A stretch of 64,000 nt of DNA from AP-15 sp963789025 (GCA_963789025.1 CAWBIT010000003.1:186001-250000); one strand, 5' to 3'. Shown: positions 9,776 through 18,557, counted from the first letter of the stretch. A program made the numbers and translations. The notes: generated by a model not told the origin, from the letters alone.

Positions 9776-10196
9776 CAGAAGATCGGCCTCACGGGCTGCC
9801 AGAGCCGAGCAACAACATCCAGCTGAGCCACATACGATCGGGTATCCGGGCGAGCTGGCCCATAATGAATTGAAGATCGCTCTCAATCGCGGGCTTTTCG
9901 CCGGTAATATTTCGCCGGTTGCTGCGCCATCTCTCCGCCCCAAGCGACTGGCGGTCGCCAACCGGTACGCCGTGCCGAGGTGGGGTTCGCAGATCACCCG
10001 CTGAACGCTGCACCGCGAAGCGATGAGGGCGACGCCCGCCGAACGCTTGACAAAGCAGCCGTTTAGAGAAATCGAATTCTTGTTGACCCCATTGCTGGCG
10101 CCCCGCCTTCTCGGCAGGATGCCCTCTGCTCAAGAAGAAGCGGAACCCGCCATGGCTACGCATGAACATGTCCCGGCTCTCCTGGGGAGTGGACAG
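9776..10196. other. Gene-free stretch before the beta-propeller gene
   Basis: No frame with believable composition or family features was found on either strand. The longer frames here are antisense or out-of-frame readings. The last 20 bases hold the Shine-Dalgarno sequence of the next gene (GGGGAG). Confidence 0.4.
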
Positions 10197-12098
10197 ATGA
10201 AGCCTTGCCCTCTTATTCTGTTGATCATCGCGCTTCTTCTTGGCGTCACCGAGACCTCCGCGGCGCAAACGACCATGGAGCCTTGGTTGACGCGCTCCGC
10301 GGATAATTCGAGAAGCGGTTGGAATCCGCATGAGAGGCAACTGACGCAGGCGTCGGTTGCGGCCAAGGGCATTATCCGTGCGACAATCGTTCCAGTCATC
10401 GGGGATGCGCGCGGCATGGAAGCGCAGCCGCTCATCCTGCCGAATGTGAAGACGGCGCTCGGAACCCGCGACGTCATGGTGCTGCCGTCGATGGCCGACA
10501 TCGTGCGCGGCGTCGACGCGCATGACGGGTCAGGCATCTGGCAGGTGAATTTGGGTGTGCCGGTCATGGGGTCCCAAAGCATCGACTCCCATCAGATCAA
10601 TCAATTTTGGGGCTGCCTATCGACGGGGGTGATCGACCCCGACACGCAGCGCCTCTACCAGGTCTGCTGGGTTTCACCAGACAAGAGCGGCGACCCGAAG
10701 ACCGCCCGCTATGACATGTTCGTACTGAACATGGCGGATGGCAGCGAGGTCGTTCCCCCGGTTCTGATCGAGGGAAAGAGTGGAAATCAGGACTTCAATG
10801 CGGGAATGCGCAAACAGCGGTCATCGCTCGTGGAGACTAAGGTCAACGGCGTGAAGACGGTGCTGGGGTGTTCGGGAACGACCCTCGAGACTTCTGCAGG
10901 CGCATCCGGCTATTGCTTCGCCTTTGACGTGGCAAGCAACAAGGTAAGTGCGATGCTGGCGCTGACGGCCGGCGAGGGCGCCGGTGTCTGGATGGCCGGA
11001 CAAGGTGCCGCGGCAGACGGGCAAGGCTTCCTCTATGTCATCACCGGAAATGGCGATTTCGACGGCGTCAGTCAATTCGGTGAATCGTTCCTCAAGCTGA
11101 GATACACGCCACAGTCAGGTAACCGGGCGGCAACGCTGCAGGTGGTCGATCATTGGACACCCTGGACCGACTTCGCCAGAACCGGGCAGAAGCCGGAGTC
11201 AACCATGCAGCCATCGGGTGTCAGCGGTCCCTCCGAAGCTCTGATGCAAGGCGCTGCCGGCGGCGGGATTAACGCCGCGTTGAAGAACGCGAGGCTGGTG
11301 CCGATGATCAATGACCGAGGCAAGCCAACGGTTCTCGTCTTCCCGGAAATGGCGCAAGGCGCATGGTCGGACGAGGATTTTGGATCGGCCGGTCCCGCCT
11401 GCATTTTCTCTATCGGCGTTTGCATTGCCAGCGGCAAGGACGGCCTCGCCTATCCGATTAAGACGGCGAACCTAGGCGGAACGACTCTTGCCGATCTCGC
11501 AAACCCGAAAGCGAATTGTGCAAAGCTTGCCGCGCCCCCGGTCTGGCTGACCATGAGTCCGGGACCGCTCGACCCCTGCCCGACCGATCCCAAGACATTG
11601 AATTTTTTCCCTTGGGGCGATACGGCGCATCTCCATATGACCCCGGTGCAGTTCTTCGACCCCGTACTGAACTCGTGGGTGATCTTCGCGTGGGGCGAGA
11701 ATTCCCAGCTGCATAAATGGAAGGTCAGCGCGACCGGTGCGTTGACCTACGTCGCGGAAAGCCACGAGTATGCCAGCGACAGTGTTCGGGAAAAGCCGCC
11801 AGGTGGTATGCCAGGCGGGTTTTGCTCAGGATCGAGCAATGGGGCGGACCCCGATTCGGCGCTTCTTTTCTGTACGATTTCTTACGGCGACGCGAATGCC
11901 GAGGTCGTCAATGGCCGCTTCCTCGTTTACGACCCGGTGCACCTCGCGGCGGACGGATCGCTGAAGGTTCTTTGGGATTCGCAGCGATGGAATGTCCAAT
12001 TTGTGTTCAACAAGTTCGACCCGCCGGTGGTCGACGGCGGCCAAATCTACGTGCCGAACTATAATGGCGGCGTCGATCTTTACCGGTTGGCGCAATAA
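10197..12098 (+). CDS. Secreted beta-propeller (PQQ-like) protein
   Basis: The 633-residue protein begins with a signal peptide (MKPCPLILLIIALLLGVTE, cleavage near TSA-AQ). The mature part has repeated blade-like strands ending in motifs such as GFLYVITGNGDFD and GRFLVYDPVHL, closing with VDGGQIYVPNYNGGVDLYRL. This is the form seen in quinoprotein-like or BamB-like propellers. No PQQ-ligand Cys-Cys pair or heme motif was recognised, so dehydrogenase activity is not claimed. The start at 10197 is chosen because GGGGAG precedes it and it opens the signal peptide; the frame is open to 10023. It is probably periplasmic. It stands alone between broken genes. Confidence 0.75.
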   Translation: MKPCPLILLIIALLLGVTETSAAQTTMEPWLTRSADNSRSGWNPHERQLTQASVAAKGIIRATIVPVIGDARGMEAQPLILPNVKTALGTRDVMVLPSMADIVRGVDAHDGSGIWQVNLGVPVMGSQSIDSHQINQFWGCLSTGVIDPDTQRLYQVCWVSPDKSGDPKTARYDMFVLNMADGSEVVPPVLIEGKSGNQDFNAGMRKQRSSLVETKVNGVKTVLGCSGTTLETSAGASGYCFAFDVASNKVSAMLALTAGEGAGVWMAGQGAAADGQGFLYVITGNGDFDGVSQFGESFLKLRYTPQSGNRAATLQVVDHWTPWTDFARTGQKPESTMQPSGVSGPSEALMQGAAGGGINAALKNARLVPMINDRGKPTVLVFPEMAQGAWSDEDFGSAGPACIFSIGVCIASGKDGLAYPIKTANLGGTTLADLANPKANCAKLAAPPVWLTMSPGPLDPCPTDPKTLNFFPWGDTAHLHMTPVQFFDPVLNSWVIFAWGENSQLHKWKVSATGALTYVAESHEYASDSVREKPPGGMPGGFCSGSSNGADPDSALLFCTISYGDANAEVVNGRFLVYDPVHLAADGSLKVLWDSQRWNVQFVFNKFDPPVVDGGQIYVPNYNGGVDLYRLAQ

Positions 12099-12317
12099 GG
12101 CCGCCAAATCCGCTTGGTGGATCAGAAAAGCCGAGCACGACGTGGCTGTATTTGCCTTAATCAAGGGGAACTTGGAGCGCTTGACCGTGCTGAGCAAGCG
12201 CGGAAGGTGGCCGGGCAGTTACGACGCACCGGCTGGTAGCCAGAAAAGCGGTCGCCTTTGTGCCGATAGAGTCCCACCTCAGGCTCGCACGAGACTCTCT
12301 GCTGGAGGAGGCAGTCT

Positions 12318-12495
12318 CGAGCGAACCCGTCTCTGTTTCGTCGTTCCCTGGTAGCAGCGTAAAATACAGGGAATTTGCGGAATTATGTAGCTGTCTCACC
12401 ACGCCAGGGTGAGACAGCTACATAATTGCGCGAAATTCCCTGTATTTTCCCAGCTAGCAGGGAATTCTGGCGCTTTTCCCCAGAGACGGGCTCGC
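12318..12495. repeat. Long imperfect palindrome (about 180 bp)
   Basis: The core is a near-perfect inverted repeat: the left arm at 12361-12400 starts AAAATACAGGGAATTT and ends GTAGCTGTCTCACC; the right arm at 12408-12448 is its complement except for a few central bases. A 7-nt loop (ACGCCAG) separates them. The flanks extend the symmetry more loosely: CGAACCCGTCTCTG on the left and CAGAGACGGGCTCG on the right, each with a TTCCCTG/CAGGGAA block. It resembles dispersed non-coding repeats of rhizobial genomes. It could form a cruciform or, if transcribed, a very stable hairpin. Confidence 0.75.
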
Positions 12496-12689
12496 TCGTG
12501 ACTGCACCCTCCAGCGGCGAGTTTGATGCGAACCTGACTTCCTCGATCAGGTGCGAAGACGAGAGCCGGGTCATTCGGAGGTCGGCTTACCTCCTCGGCA
12601 CCGGCCAGACGGTCGAGGGCCGCCGATGGTCAGCCAAACGGAGGATTTCACATCCTCGCCGATCTTCGGTCCCAAAACGGTTTGCCGCG

Positions 12690-13613
12690 CCGCCGCGCGC
12701 TGGGCATGGGCGAAATGCGCGCCGCTCTCATCCGGCGCGCCTGTTAGGTCGGCGTAGCGCGCCACGGCTCTGCGGTCACGCATTGGCCGTGACAGCACCT
12801 CATGGACCAGCATATCAGCCGTCTCGACACCAACACCGACGATTCGGGCCAGTAGCCGAACCATGGCGTGGGGCCCGGTCTCAGGCTGCTGTTCCAATCG
12901 TTTCTGACGAGCGTCCTCGATCTCTCTGATCTGGCTGACAACAAAGCCCAGCCGCGCCATATCGCGCTGCAGCTCGGCCAAAGCATTTGGCGGCAGCGGC
13001 ATGCCCTCCGGGGTGTGCACGGTTGCCAGACGTTCGGCCGCCCCCCGCCTTCGCGGGGGCAGGCCCGCGCAGGGTTGGTTTGAAGTCGCGAATGCCCAGC
13101 CGGGCCAGGGTGGACTTTATCCGGTTCACAATTCGCGTGCGTTCTCCCACCAGGCATTCGCGCTCCCGGTTCGGCCGCTTGGCGTCCTCTTCGGCAATCG
13201 TTGGCACGCGCGCCAATGCTGCAATGGCCCCGTTCTCCACGCAGCCACCCCAAAAACCCGCGCTTCAGCAACTCAGTGTCGAGCCGGTCGGTTTTCGCCC
13301 GGCGATGTTCCCGTGATACCGCAACACTCGAGGGATGGATCACGTGCGCCTCGACCCCACGCGCCTCGAGCCAACGCGCCAGCCAGAAGCCGTCGCGGCC
13401 GGCTTCGAAGGCAACCGCAACCCGCGTGATCTTTTTGCCGGCCCTGATCGCCTCATCCCGCCAGCGATGCAGCAGGCCAAGCAGCCCTTCGGCATTCGGC
13501 TCCAGCTTCTTGCGCGGTTGACGCTCAATACCGGGGAGCACCCCGGCAACCAGCCAACTCGACTGGCTCATCTCGATCTTGCAGCTAGCTTGGCGCGATG
13601 GCGGCAATTTCAT
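12690..13613 (-). pseudogene. IS110-family transposase remnant
   Basis: The first frame has the DEDD-transposase N-terminus: VAVAFEAGRDGFWLARWLE, then HVIHPSSVAVSREHRRAKTD. The second carries RVPTIAEEDAKRPNRERECL and RIVNRIKSTLARLGIRDFKP. The third carries MVRLLARIVGVGVETADMLV and YADLTGAPDESG of the transposase_20 domain. Two frameshifts separate them. The second coincides with a 25-bp palindromic insertion at 13042-13066. The protein breaks off after YADLTGAPDESG, so the C-terminal end is missing too. No IS ends were identified. Confidence 0.7.
13042..13066. repeat. 25-bp palindromic insertion in the IS110 gene
   Basis: Minus-strand sequence GGGCCTGCCCCCGCGAAGGC followed by GGGGG interrupts what reads naturally as codons for TLR-AAERLATV. 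The length of 25 (1 modulo 3) produces exactly the frameshift seen. The core CCTGCCC.CGCGAA.GCGGGG recurs in the IS630 gene at 14608-14630. Confidence 0.65.
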
Positions 13614-13704
13614 ACCGCCGCTACGCCTCGCGCCCGATCCGCCCTGTCGTGTCGACCACGCAGCATCGGCCAGCGCCGCAGCCGCCTGTGCCGGTTCGTT
13701 GTTA

Positions 13705-13797
13705 TCAAGGATTTCCGGTACGGACGTCGGCAGTGATGAATTCGATGATTGCCGTAGCTTGCGAGGCGGCGAGCGTACCCAGGAACAGTGCTTTCAT
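13705..13797 (-). other. Possible gene start, truncated
   Basis: A 30-codon frame (MKALFLGTLAASQATAIIEF and ten more residues) has AGGA before its ATG and looks like the beginning of a signal peptide. It then stops without a mature domain, just before the IS110 remnant. It may be the 5' piece of a secreted-protein gene destroyed by insertion. Support is weak. Confidence 0.25.
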
Positions 13798-13920
13798 TGG
13801 CGGCTCATCCTCGAGCGGCGACAGGTTCGTGTAGTAATTACCCGGCCACACACGTACCCAGCAACACACGACGAAATTGCCCCCTAGTACGATGTTTCCT
13901 AAATACTGCACCTATGGAGG

Positions 13921-15107
13921 TCAGGCGGCTTCATCGATTTTGTAGTGCCAGGTGGGGACGATTGGCTGATGATTGATGTCGTCGATAAAAGCCATCAGGC
14001 GTTCCTTGAGTTCGTGTTTTGAGGAAACTCGGATGTGTCGGAGCACCGAGCGCGCCAGCTTCGAAAAGAAGCCCTCGATGATATTGAGCCATGACCCGTG
14101 CTTGGGCGTGAAAGTGAAGGTAAATCGCCCAATGGGCTGAGCAGCAAGCCAGGCCGTGGTCTCCTTCGAGACATGAGCGGAGTGGTTGTCGAGGATGACC
14201 TCAATTGCAGTGTCGGCAGGATAGGCGGTGTCGAGGAGCTTGAGAAACTCGATAAATTCGCGGCTGCGGTGGCGCTCTTTGACAACGGCGTGGACATTAC
14301 CGGTGAGCAGATCGATGCCCGCCATCAAGGTCAGAGTGCCGTGGCGGTTGTACTCGTGATCACGCATGACGGTGGGGCTGGTGCCGGGAAGTGGCGGACG
14401 GTCCGGCGCGGTCGTGCCGATCGCCTGGATCCCAGGTTTCTCATCGTAAGAGATGATGGCGAGGCTCCCTGCGTCACTGCTTTCTGGGCTCCGGCTGTCG
14501 CCGTTTGCAGCTTGGGCGCGCAGCATCGCCACTTGACGGTAGACGCAGAGGATTTCGGCCATCTTGGGCTCGAACTCCGGATCGCGTTTTTCGAGATAAT
14601 AGCGCACCCCCGCTTTCGCGAGGGCAGGCTCTTGTGCGGCTTGACGTCGTGCTCTGCCAAAATCTTGCAGACCGTCCCCTGGGCGAGTTTCGCCAGGCTC
14701 GGATGACCGGCGGGGGGCCCGTGACGACGGGCATGCGCGGCCAACAGCCGGGTGGTCCACAGTTCGTGTGGATAACCCAACTCCTTGGCCTTCTGACAAG
14801 CCAACGCCACCAGCCAGGTTTTTGCCTCTGCGGTGATGACAGGGTCGCGTCCGGCACGCGGCCGATCATCCAGCGCCGCGATCACCCCCAGTTCTGCCGC
14901 TCGTTCCAGACAGCGCGTAACCGTCTGGTGCGTCACCCCAGCCCGGCGCGCCACCGCATAGGCCGACGGCTCCTCCAAATAGGCCAGGATAATCCGCGCT
15001 CGTTCGACACGGCTCGTCGGCTCAGTCCGAGATCGCGAAATCTCCAGCAGGCGTTGCCGCTGTCCCGCATCCGTCGGCAACGCGATAACTCGCCGCGCCG
15101 CTACCAT
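13921..15107 (-). pseudogene. IS630 transposase, disrupted by a 23-bp insertion
   Basis: The N-terminal frame has the helix-turn-helix part (YAVARRAGVTHQTVTRCLER) and runs to HDVKPHK. The second frame resumes with VRYYLEKRDPEFEPKMAEIL and contains the DDE motifs: SYDEKPGIQAIG, EVILDNHSAHVS and PKHGSWLNIIEGFFSKLAR. Between HDVKPHK and VRYYLEK lie 23 extra bases (14608-14630). Removing them restores a continuous protein of about 385 residues. No A6G-type slippery site is present there, so programmed frameshifting is unlikely. Confidence 0.8.
14608..14630. repeat. 23-bp palindromic insertion in the IS630 gene
   Basis: Minus-strand AGCCTGCCCTCGCGAAAGCG plus GGG is inserted between codons for HDVKPHK and VRYYLEK. 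It has the same core as the 25-bp insertion in the IS110 gene, with arms CCC.CGC and GCG.GGG around GAA. The length of 23 (2 modulo 3) explains the frame change. Confidence 0.7.
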
Positions 15108-15209
15108 GGATCCCCCGATCCAATCCCCTCGCCCTGCTCATACCAGATTTCGCCTCAAAATGGAAAATCAAACCCAACCCATTGATATTTCGGAATCTTT
15201 ACACTAGGG

Positions 15210-15591
15210 ACCTGCCCCTACACTAATCGAAAAGTCAGCTCGGGTGGCGAGTAGTCCATCGCCGCGCCGCCGTGGGGTGACAAGGTGCGCCTAAAGCGGC
15301 CAATTCCGTTTTGGGCGAGCCGGCGCCGGTCACAACTATCCAAAATTTCCGTCTCTACCGTCGCGGTATTGACAAGGCCAGGGGGCGGTCCTGCCCGATC
15401 ACGCCGCAACGCGTGTGCTCCACTCGACAGAGCATAGGGCACCGTTCTCCGAGGGGTCAGGAGCGGATCCCCAAGCGCCGAAACGCGCGCAAGCGGCCAG
15501 CGCGGATGGCACCCGACACATGGGCCGCCTCCGCCAAAGTGTCGGAAACCGGACGCTGAATGATCGGCGTCGACCGGCTCGAGGAGAGCAG
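15210..15591. other. Gene-free stretch
   Basis: About 380 bp between the IS630 end and the MlaC/HpnM gene hold no frame I can support, and no tRNA-like or palindromic structure was recognised. Confidence 0.4.
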
Positions 15592-16239
15592 CTACGACGC
15601 CTTTGCCGTAGTCGCGGTCAGGATGTCCGCCTTACGGTTGAGCGCGGCGATCAGCCCGTCGATGCCCTCGTTCTTCAAGATGGCGGCGAACTCCGAACGG
15701 CGGGTCGCCACCTCGCTGATCGCGCCGTCGAGATAGATGTCGGAAATCAGCCAGCTCTCGCCGTTGCGCCGCATCATGTATTCGATCTTGACTGGCTCGC
15801 CATTGGCCTTGACGATCTGGCTCTTCACCCTGACCCCGGCAGGCGCAGGCTGCTCGCCGGTCACCTGCAATTTCTGTCCGGAATAGCTGTCGAAGCGGTC
15901 CGCATAGATCGCCGAGATGTAGCGGGCGAAGCTCTCGGTCACTTGTTGGCGCTGCGCCTCGGTTAGAGAGGCCCAGGACGGGCCGACCGATAGCCGCGCC
16001 ATCGCGGGGATGTCGAAGGTTCGCCGAATGACCGGCTCGAGCTGCGCAAAACGCCCGCTTTGCCCGAGGATCCGGCCATTCTTCATTGTGGTGAGCAGCG
16101 CCTCGTAGAGGCCCTGTACGGTGTCGGCGCCGCTCGCAGGCGCGGCATGCACCGGGTAGGAAAGCATGGCGAGGCCGATCCCGGCGCCGAGAGCCATGAC
16201 TTTCCACACCGGCGCTTTCGATACGATGGGCTTCCTCAC
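15592..16239 (-). CDS. MlaC/Ttg2D-family periplasmic protein, HpnM-like
   Basis: The 215-residue protein has an N-terminal signal sequence (KVMALGAGIGLAMLSYPVHA-AP). The mature domain matches toluene-tolerance Ttg2D/MlaC proteins, with FDIPAMARLSVGPSWASLTE, RFDSYSGQKLQV and WLISDIYLDGAISEVATRRS. These features fit best the hopanoid-associated HpnM subgroup. Family members bind lipid in the periplasm and shuttle it between membranes. The GTG start at 16239 is preceded by AAGGAGGAGG; the longer frame to 16377 lacks such a site. It is encoded divergently from a TetR gene, with a short gene between, and may be controlled by that regulator. Confidence 0.8.
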   Translation of the reverse strand: MRKPIVSKAPVWKVMALGAGIGLAMLSYPVHAAPASGADTVQGLYEALLTTMKNGRILGQSGRFAQLEPVIRRTFDIPAMARLSVGPSWASLTEAQRQQVTESFARYISAIYADRFDSYSGQKLQVTGEQPAPAGVRVKSQIVKANGEPVKIEYMMRRNGESWLISDIYLDGAISEVATRRSEFAAILKNEGIDGLIAALNRKADILTATTAKAS

Positions 16240-16322
16240 GGCTTGGTCCTCCTCCTTGTGACAATCGTTGTTGCCCACGCACTTTGTCGCATCTGGTCGG
16301 TAGGCGTTCATTTGACGGGGCG

Positions 16323-16532
16323 TCAAGAATCCACGAAATGCGCTTCCGCTCGTGCGCCGGAGACAGTGCCGCCGCAACCGCCCTCCGCTGCCGGCCAGGC
16401 GGGCTCAAGCCTCCGGGCCAGTCCAGACAAGGCCGCTTCCAGTGCAGCCGGATCGACCCGATCAGCTGCCATTATGGCCAGGGTCATCGGATCGGCCAGA
16501 AGATCGGTCAGCGTCAGCTCGCGGTTATCCAT
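16323..16532 (-). CDS. Small conserved-type protein (69 aa)
   Basis: The frame starts MDNRELTLTDLLADPMTLAI and continues with a helix MAADRVDPAALEAALSGLARRL, a pattern common in short rhizobial proteins of unknown function. The C-terminal third is low complexity. AAGGG lies at a suitable distance before the ATG. It is followed by the MlaC/HpnM gene on the same strand, so the two may share the promoter that faces the TetR gene. Confidence 0.5.
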   Translation of the reverse strand: MDNRELTLTDLLADPMTLAIMAADRVDPAALEAALSGLARRLEPAWPAAEGGCGGTVSGARAEAHFVDS

Positions 16533-16612
16533 CGCGGTGCCCTTCGGGACAGGGGTGGAAATCGGCTAGCGCAGGTGCTACATTAAACGGAACTGAGCGG
16601 TAACACCTAATA

Positions 16613-16628
16613 TACTGACCGTTCAGTA
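16613..16628. promoter_or_regulatory. TetR-type operator
   Basis: TACTGACCGTTCAGTA is an inverted repeat (TACTGA and TCAGTA around CCGT), the usual form of a TetR-family operator. It lies 24 bp before the GTG of the tetR gene and 80 bp from the divergent small gene, so one bound repressor could control both directions. A second, weaker half-site (AACTGAGCGG) occurs about 20 bp to the left. Confidence 0.65.
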
Positions 16629-16652
16629 ACATATCAAGGGTCAAGGGAAGAA

Positions 16653-17339
16653 GTGGCCACTATCGTGTCAACCGCTAGGCCAGCCGCCGATCGGCAGGGC
16701 GGCAGCCCGCCCCCGCGCGAGCGCATCCTCGCGGCCGCTCGCGAGCTGTTCTATCGCCGCGGCATCCATGCCGTCGGCGTCGACGCGATCGCCGAGGCGG
16801 CCGGCACCAACAAGATGACGCTCTATCGCCACTTCGCCTCGAAGGATGTGCTGGTCGCTGCGTGTCTCAGCGAGCTCACGCAGGAGTTTGACGCTGCCTG
16901 GGATGCGCTCGCCGCCGCCCACGCGGGCGATCCGCAAGGCCAGCTGCTGGCCTGGCTGCACCATGTCGCTGACTTCAAGGAGAACGAGGCCGAGCGCGGC
17001 TGTGCACTCGCCAACGCTGCGGTCGAGCTGCCGGATTGGGATCATCCGGCGCGGCAAGTCATCCGCGAGTATAAAACCGCGCTTCGCGAACGGCTTATTC
17101 GCCTGTGCTGCGATGCCAAGCTCGCCGATCCCGAGCGTCTCGCCGACGAAGTGTTCCTGCTGTGCGAGGGCGCCCGCATTACCGCCCAAAGTGTCGGATC
17201 CCAAGGACTTTCCTCGCGGCTCGCCGGAATGCTCGAGGCGCTGGTTGCCGATCATGCCCGACGCGGCAAGCAGGGTGAATTGCACGGCCGAACCATGCGC
17301 AGCCGTCGGTACTCCTCGGCGCCTATAGTGCGGCGGTAG
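16653..17339 (+). CDS. TetR-family transcriptional regulator
   Basis: The 228-residue protein has a canonical N-terminal TetR domain: RERILAAARELFYRRGIHAV, GVDAIAEAAGTNKMTLYRHF and ASKDVLVAACL. The ligand domain includes FKENEAERGCALANAAVELP. The GTG start has AAGGGAAGAA directly before it. The last 25-30 residues (HGRTMRSRRYSSAPIVRR) do not look like family sequence; the 3' end seems to have been replaced where a deletion joined it to a truncated PhnB-like gene. It probably represses the divergent small gene and MlaC/HpnM gene. Confidence 0.8.
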   Translation: MATIVSTARPAADRQGGSPPPRERILAAARELFYRRGIHAVGVDAIAEAAGTNKMTLYRHFASKDVLVAACLSELTQEFDAAWDALAAAHAGDPQGQLLAWLHHVADFKENEAERGCALANAAVELPDWDHPARQVIREYKTALRERLIRLCCDAKLADPERLADEVFLLCEGARITAQSVGSQGLSSRLAGMLEALVADHARRGKQGELHGRTMRSRRYSSAPIVRR

Positions 17340-17396
17340 AAATCGGCCGCCCTCCTCGCAGCGGCCGTTGAAGAACAGGTAGGGTTGGACTTGCAT
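17340..17396 (-). pseudogene. VOC/PhnB-like gene, 5' fragment only
   Basis: From the ATG at 17396 the codons read MQVQPYLFFNGRCEEGGRF, the characteristic N-terminus of PhnB-like glyoxalase-fold (VOC) proteins, in which it continues EFY...ALGAEV. A strong GAGGAGGAG precedes the start. After about 19 codons the similarity ends at the junction with the tetR gene. The gene was divergent from the second tetR gene and was probably its target. Confidence 0.55.
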
Positions 17397-17431
17397 CGCT
17401 TCTCCTCCTCAGGTTGCGGTAAACGGCTTTG

Positions 17432-17480
17432 TGTACGCCGTCCACAATGCTATAACAAGCGAAATGGACGGTGTCCACAT
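17432..17480. promoter_or_regulatory. Paired operator of the second TetR regulator
   Basis: Two related inverted repeats occur in the divergent intergenic region: GTGTACGCCGTCCAC (17431-17445) and ATGGACGGTGTCCAC (17465-17479). Each fits TGGAC-N3-GTCCA, and their centres are about 34 bp apart, close to three helical turns. The right one abuts the tetR start, as expected for autorepression. Confidence 0.6.
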
Positions 17481-17488
17481 ATAAAATC

Positions 17489-18133
17489 GTGACCGACACA
17501 ACAACGAGTCCCCGGGAACGCAGCACGTATCGCCACGGCGACCTCCGACGCGCGCTGCTCGAAGCGGGGATCCAACTGGCGCGCGCCGGCGGGCCCGACG
17601 CGGTCGTACTGCGCGAAGCCACCAAGCGCGCGGGCGTGGTCCCCAATGCCGCGTATAGGCATTTCGCCAGCCGTTGGGAGCTCTTGCAAGCGGTCCGCTC
17701 GGCCGCCTTGTCGGCGTTGGCCGTCGCGATAGAGGCCGAGCTGGCGAAATTGCCCCACGGAAACAGTCCCGCCGACTTCGCTCGTGCGAGCCTGCGAGCG
17801 ATTGGCACCGCTTACCTGCGGTTTGCACAGGAAGAAACGGGATTGTTCTGGACCGCCTTCGCGATCCCCGATGAAACACGCGGCGCTCCCGTTCCGGCTA
17901 GGGCCGGGAATAGCGGCCTCAATCCCTTTCAACTGCTGGGCGCGGCGCTCGACAGGCTCGTCGAAGCCGGCGTGCTGCCGCCCGAGCGTCGCCCAGGTTC
18001 GGAATACCTGGCGTGGTCCGCGGTGCGCGGGCTGGCCATGCTGTTCACAGAGGGGCCGCTTCGCAGGCTCACTTCCGCGGAAAGGGATGCCATCGGGCAA
18101 CGCTTGCTGGATATGGTCGAAAAGGGGCTGTAG
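17489..18133 (+). CDS. TetR-family regulator (WHG-domain type)
   Basis: The N-terminal domain reads STYRHGDLRRALLEAGIQLA, then VVLREATKRAGVVPNAAYRH and FASRWELLQAV. The YHGDLR-type opening and the C-terminal part (FTEGPLRRLTSAERDAIGQR) are typical of the TetR_C_33/WHG group. A GTG at 17471 is also in frame but lies inside an operator, so GTG at 17489 is preferred. Its divergent neighbour is a truncated PhnB-like gene, so its local target is lost. Confidence 0.75.
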   Translation: MTDTTTSPRERSTYRHGDLRRALLEAGIQLARAGGPDAVVLREATKRAGVVPNAAYRHFASRWELLQAVRSAALSALAVAIEAELAKLPHGNSPADFARASLRAIGTAYLRFAQEETGLFWTAFAIPDETRGAPVPARAGNSGLNPFQLLGAALDRLVEAGVLPPERRPGSEYLAWSAVRGLAMLFTEGPLRRLTSAERDAIGQRLLDMVEKGL

Positions 18134-18260
18134 CCGCGGGAGTTTTCCGGCGGGCTGGCGTCGACCCGAAGTCGATGCTGAGCCGGCCAAGCGCTCTGAT
18201 TCCCGCGGCGGAGGGCAGAATGCCGAGCGATCCCAAGAACACTGTATCGACCGTGATTCC

Positions 18261-18291
18261 GGGACCGAGGGTTCGAATCCTGCTCCCTCCA
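18261..18291 (+). repeat. tRNA 3'-end-like sequence at the border of element copy B
   Basis: GGTTCGAATCCTGCTCCCTC has the T-loop consensus GGTTCGAATC followed by a stretch like the 3' half of a tRNA acceptor arm and a discriminator A. There is no D-arm, anticodon or 5' acceptor strand, so it is not a tRNA gene. The same sequence with few changes occurs at 57208-57241 at the same position beside another copy of the element, and the ~270 bp after it are also similar. It is a likely attachment-site remnant. Confidence 0.6.
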
Positions 18292-18557
18292 GGAGAGAGT
18301 CCGTCTCTCGCCCGCATCCGCTATCAAGCGTCGAGAACCCCGGCTTTCCGCGCGGGTGTGCGCGGCTGGCTTGGCGACCGGGTCGGCAGAGACGCGCAGG
18401 GTGGTTCGATATCGCGCCAACCGGCGCCAATATCTCTGCCGGGCCATATTCCAGTACCGCAGTGCCGCTGATGGGGTTGGCGAGAATGCCACGTCGGTCC
18501 CAACGAACTCGGGGCTCCGGGCTTAACGTGAAGTAGATTTTTGAATTCGTATCGGGC

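Larger units (their letters stand above)
13882..15209 (-). mobile_element. IS630-family insertion sequence (copy 1)
   Basis: Imperfect terminal inverted repeats bound the transposase: the left end begins CCCTAGTACGATGTTTCC (13882) and the right end, read inward from 15209, begins CCCTAGTGTAAAGATTCC; about 18 of 24 positions agree. The element is about 1.33 kb, normal for IS630. The transposase gene is interrupted, so the copy cannot move by itself. Exact ends and the TA target duplication are uncertain. Confidence 0.65.

Noticed and set aside
14600..14640. Programmed frameshift in the IS630 transposase
   Set aside because: No slippery run is present; 23 inserted palindromic bases explain the change.
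18240..18300. tRNA gene
   Set aside because: Only the T-loop consensus and the 3' acceptor strand are present; no D-arm, anticodon arm or 5' acceptor strand precedes it. The same holds at 57208-57241.
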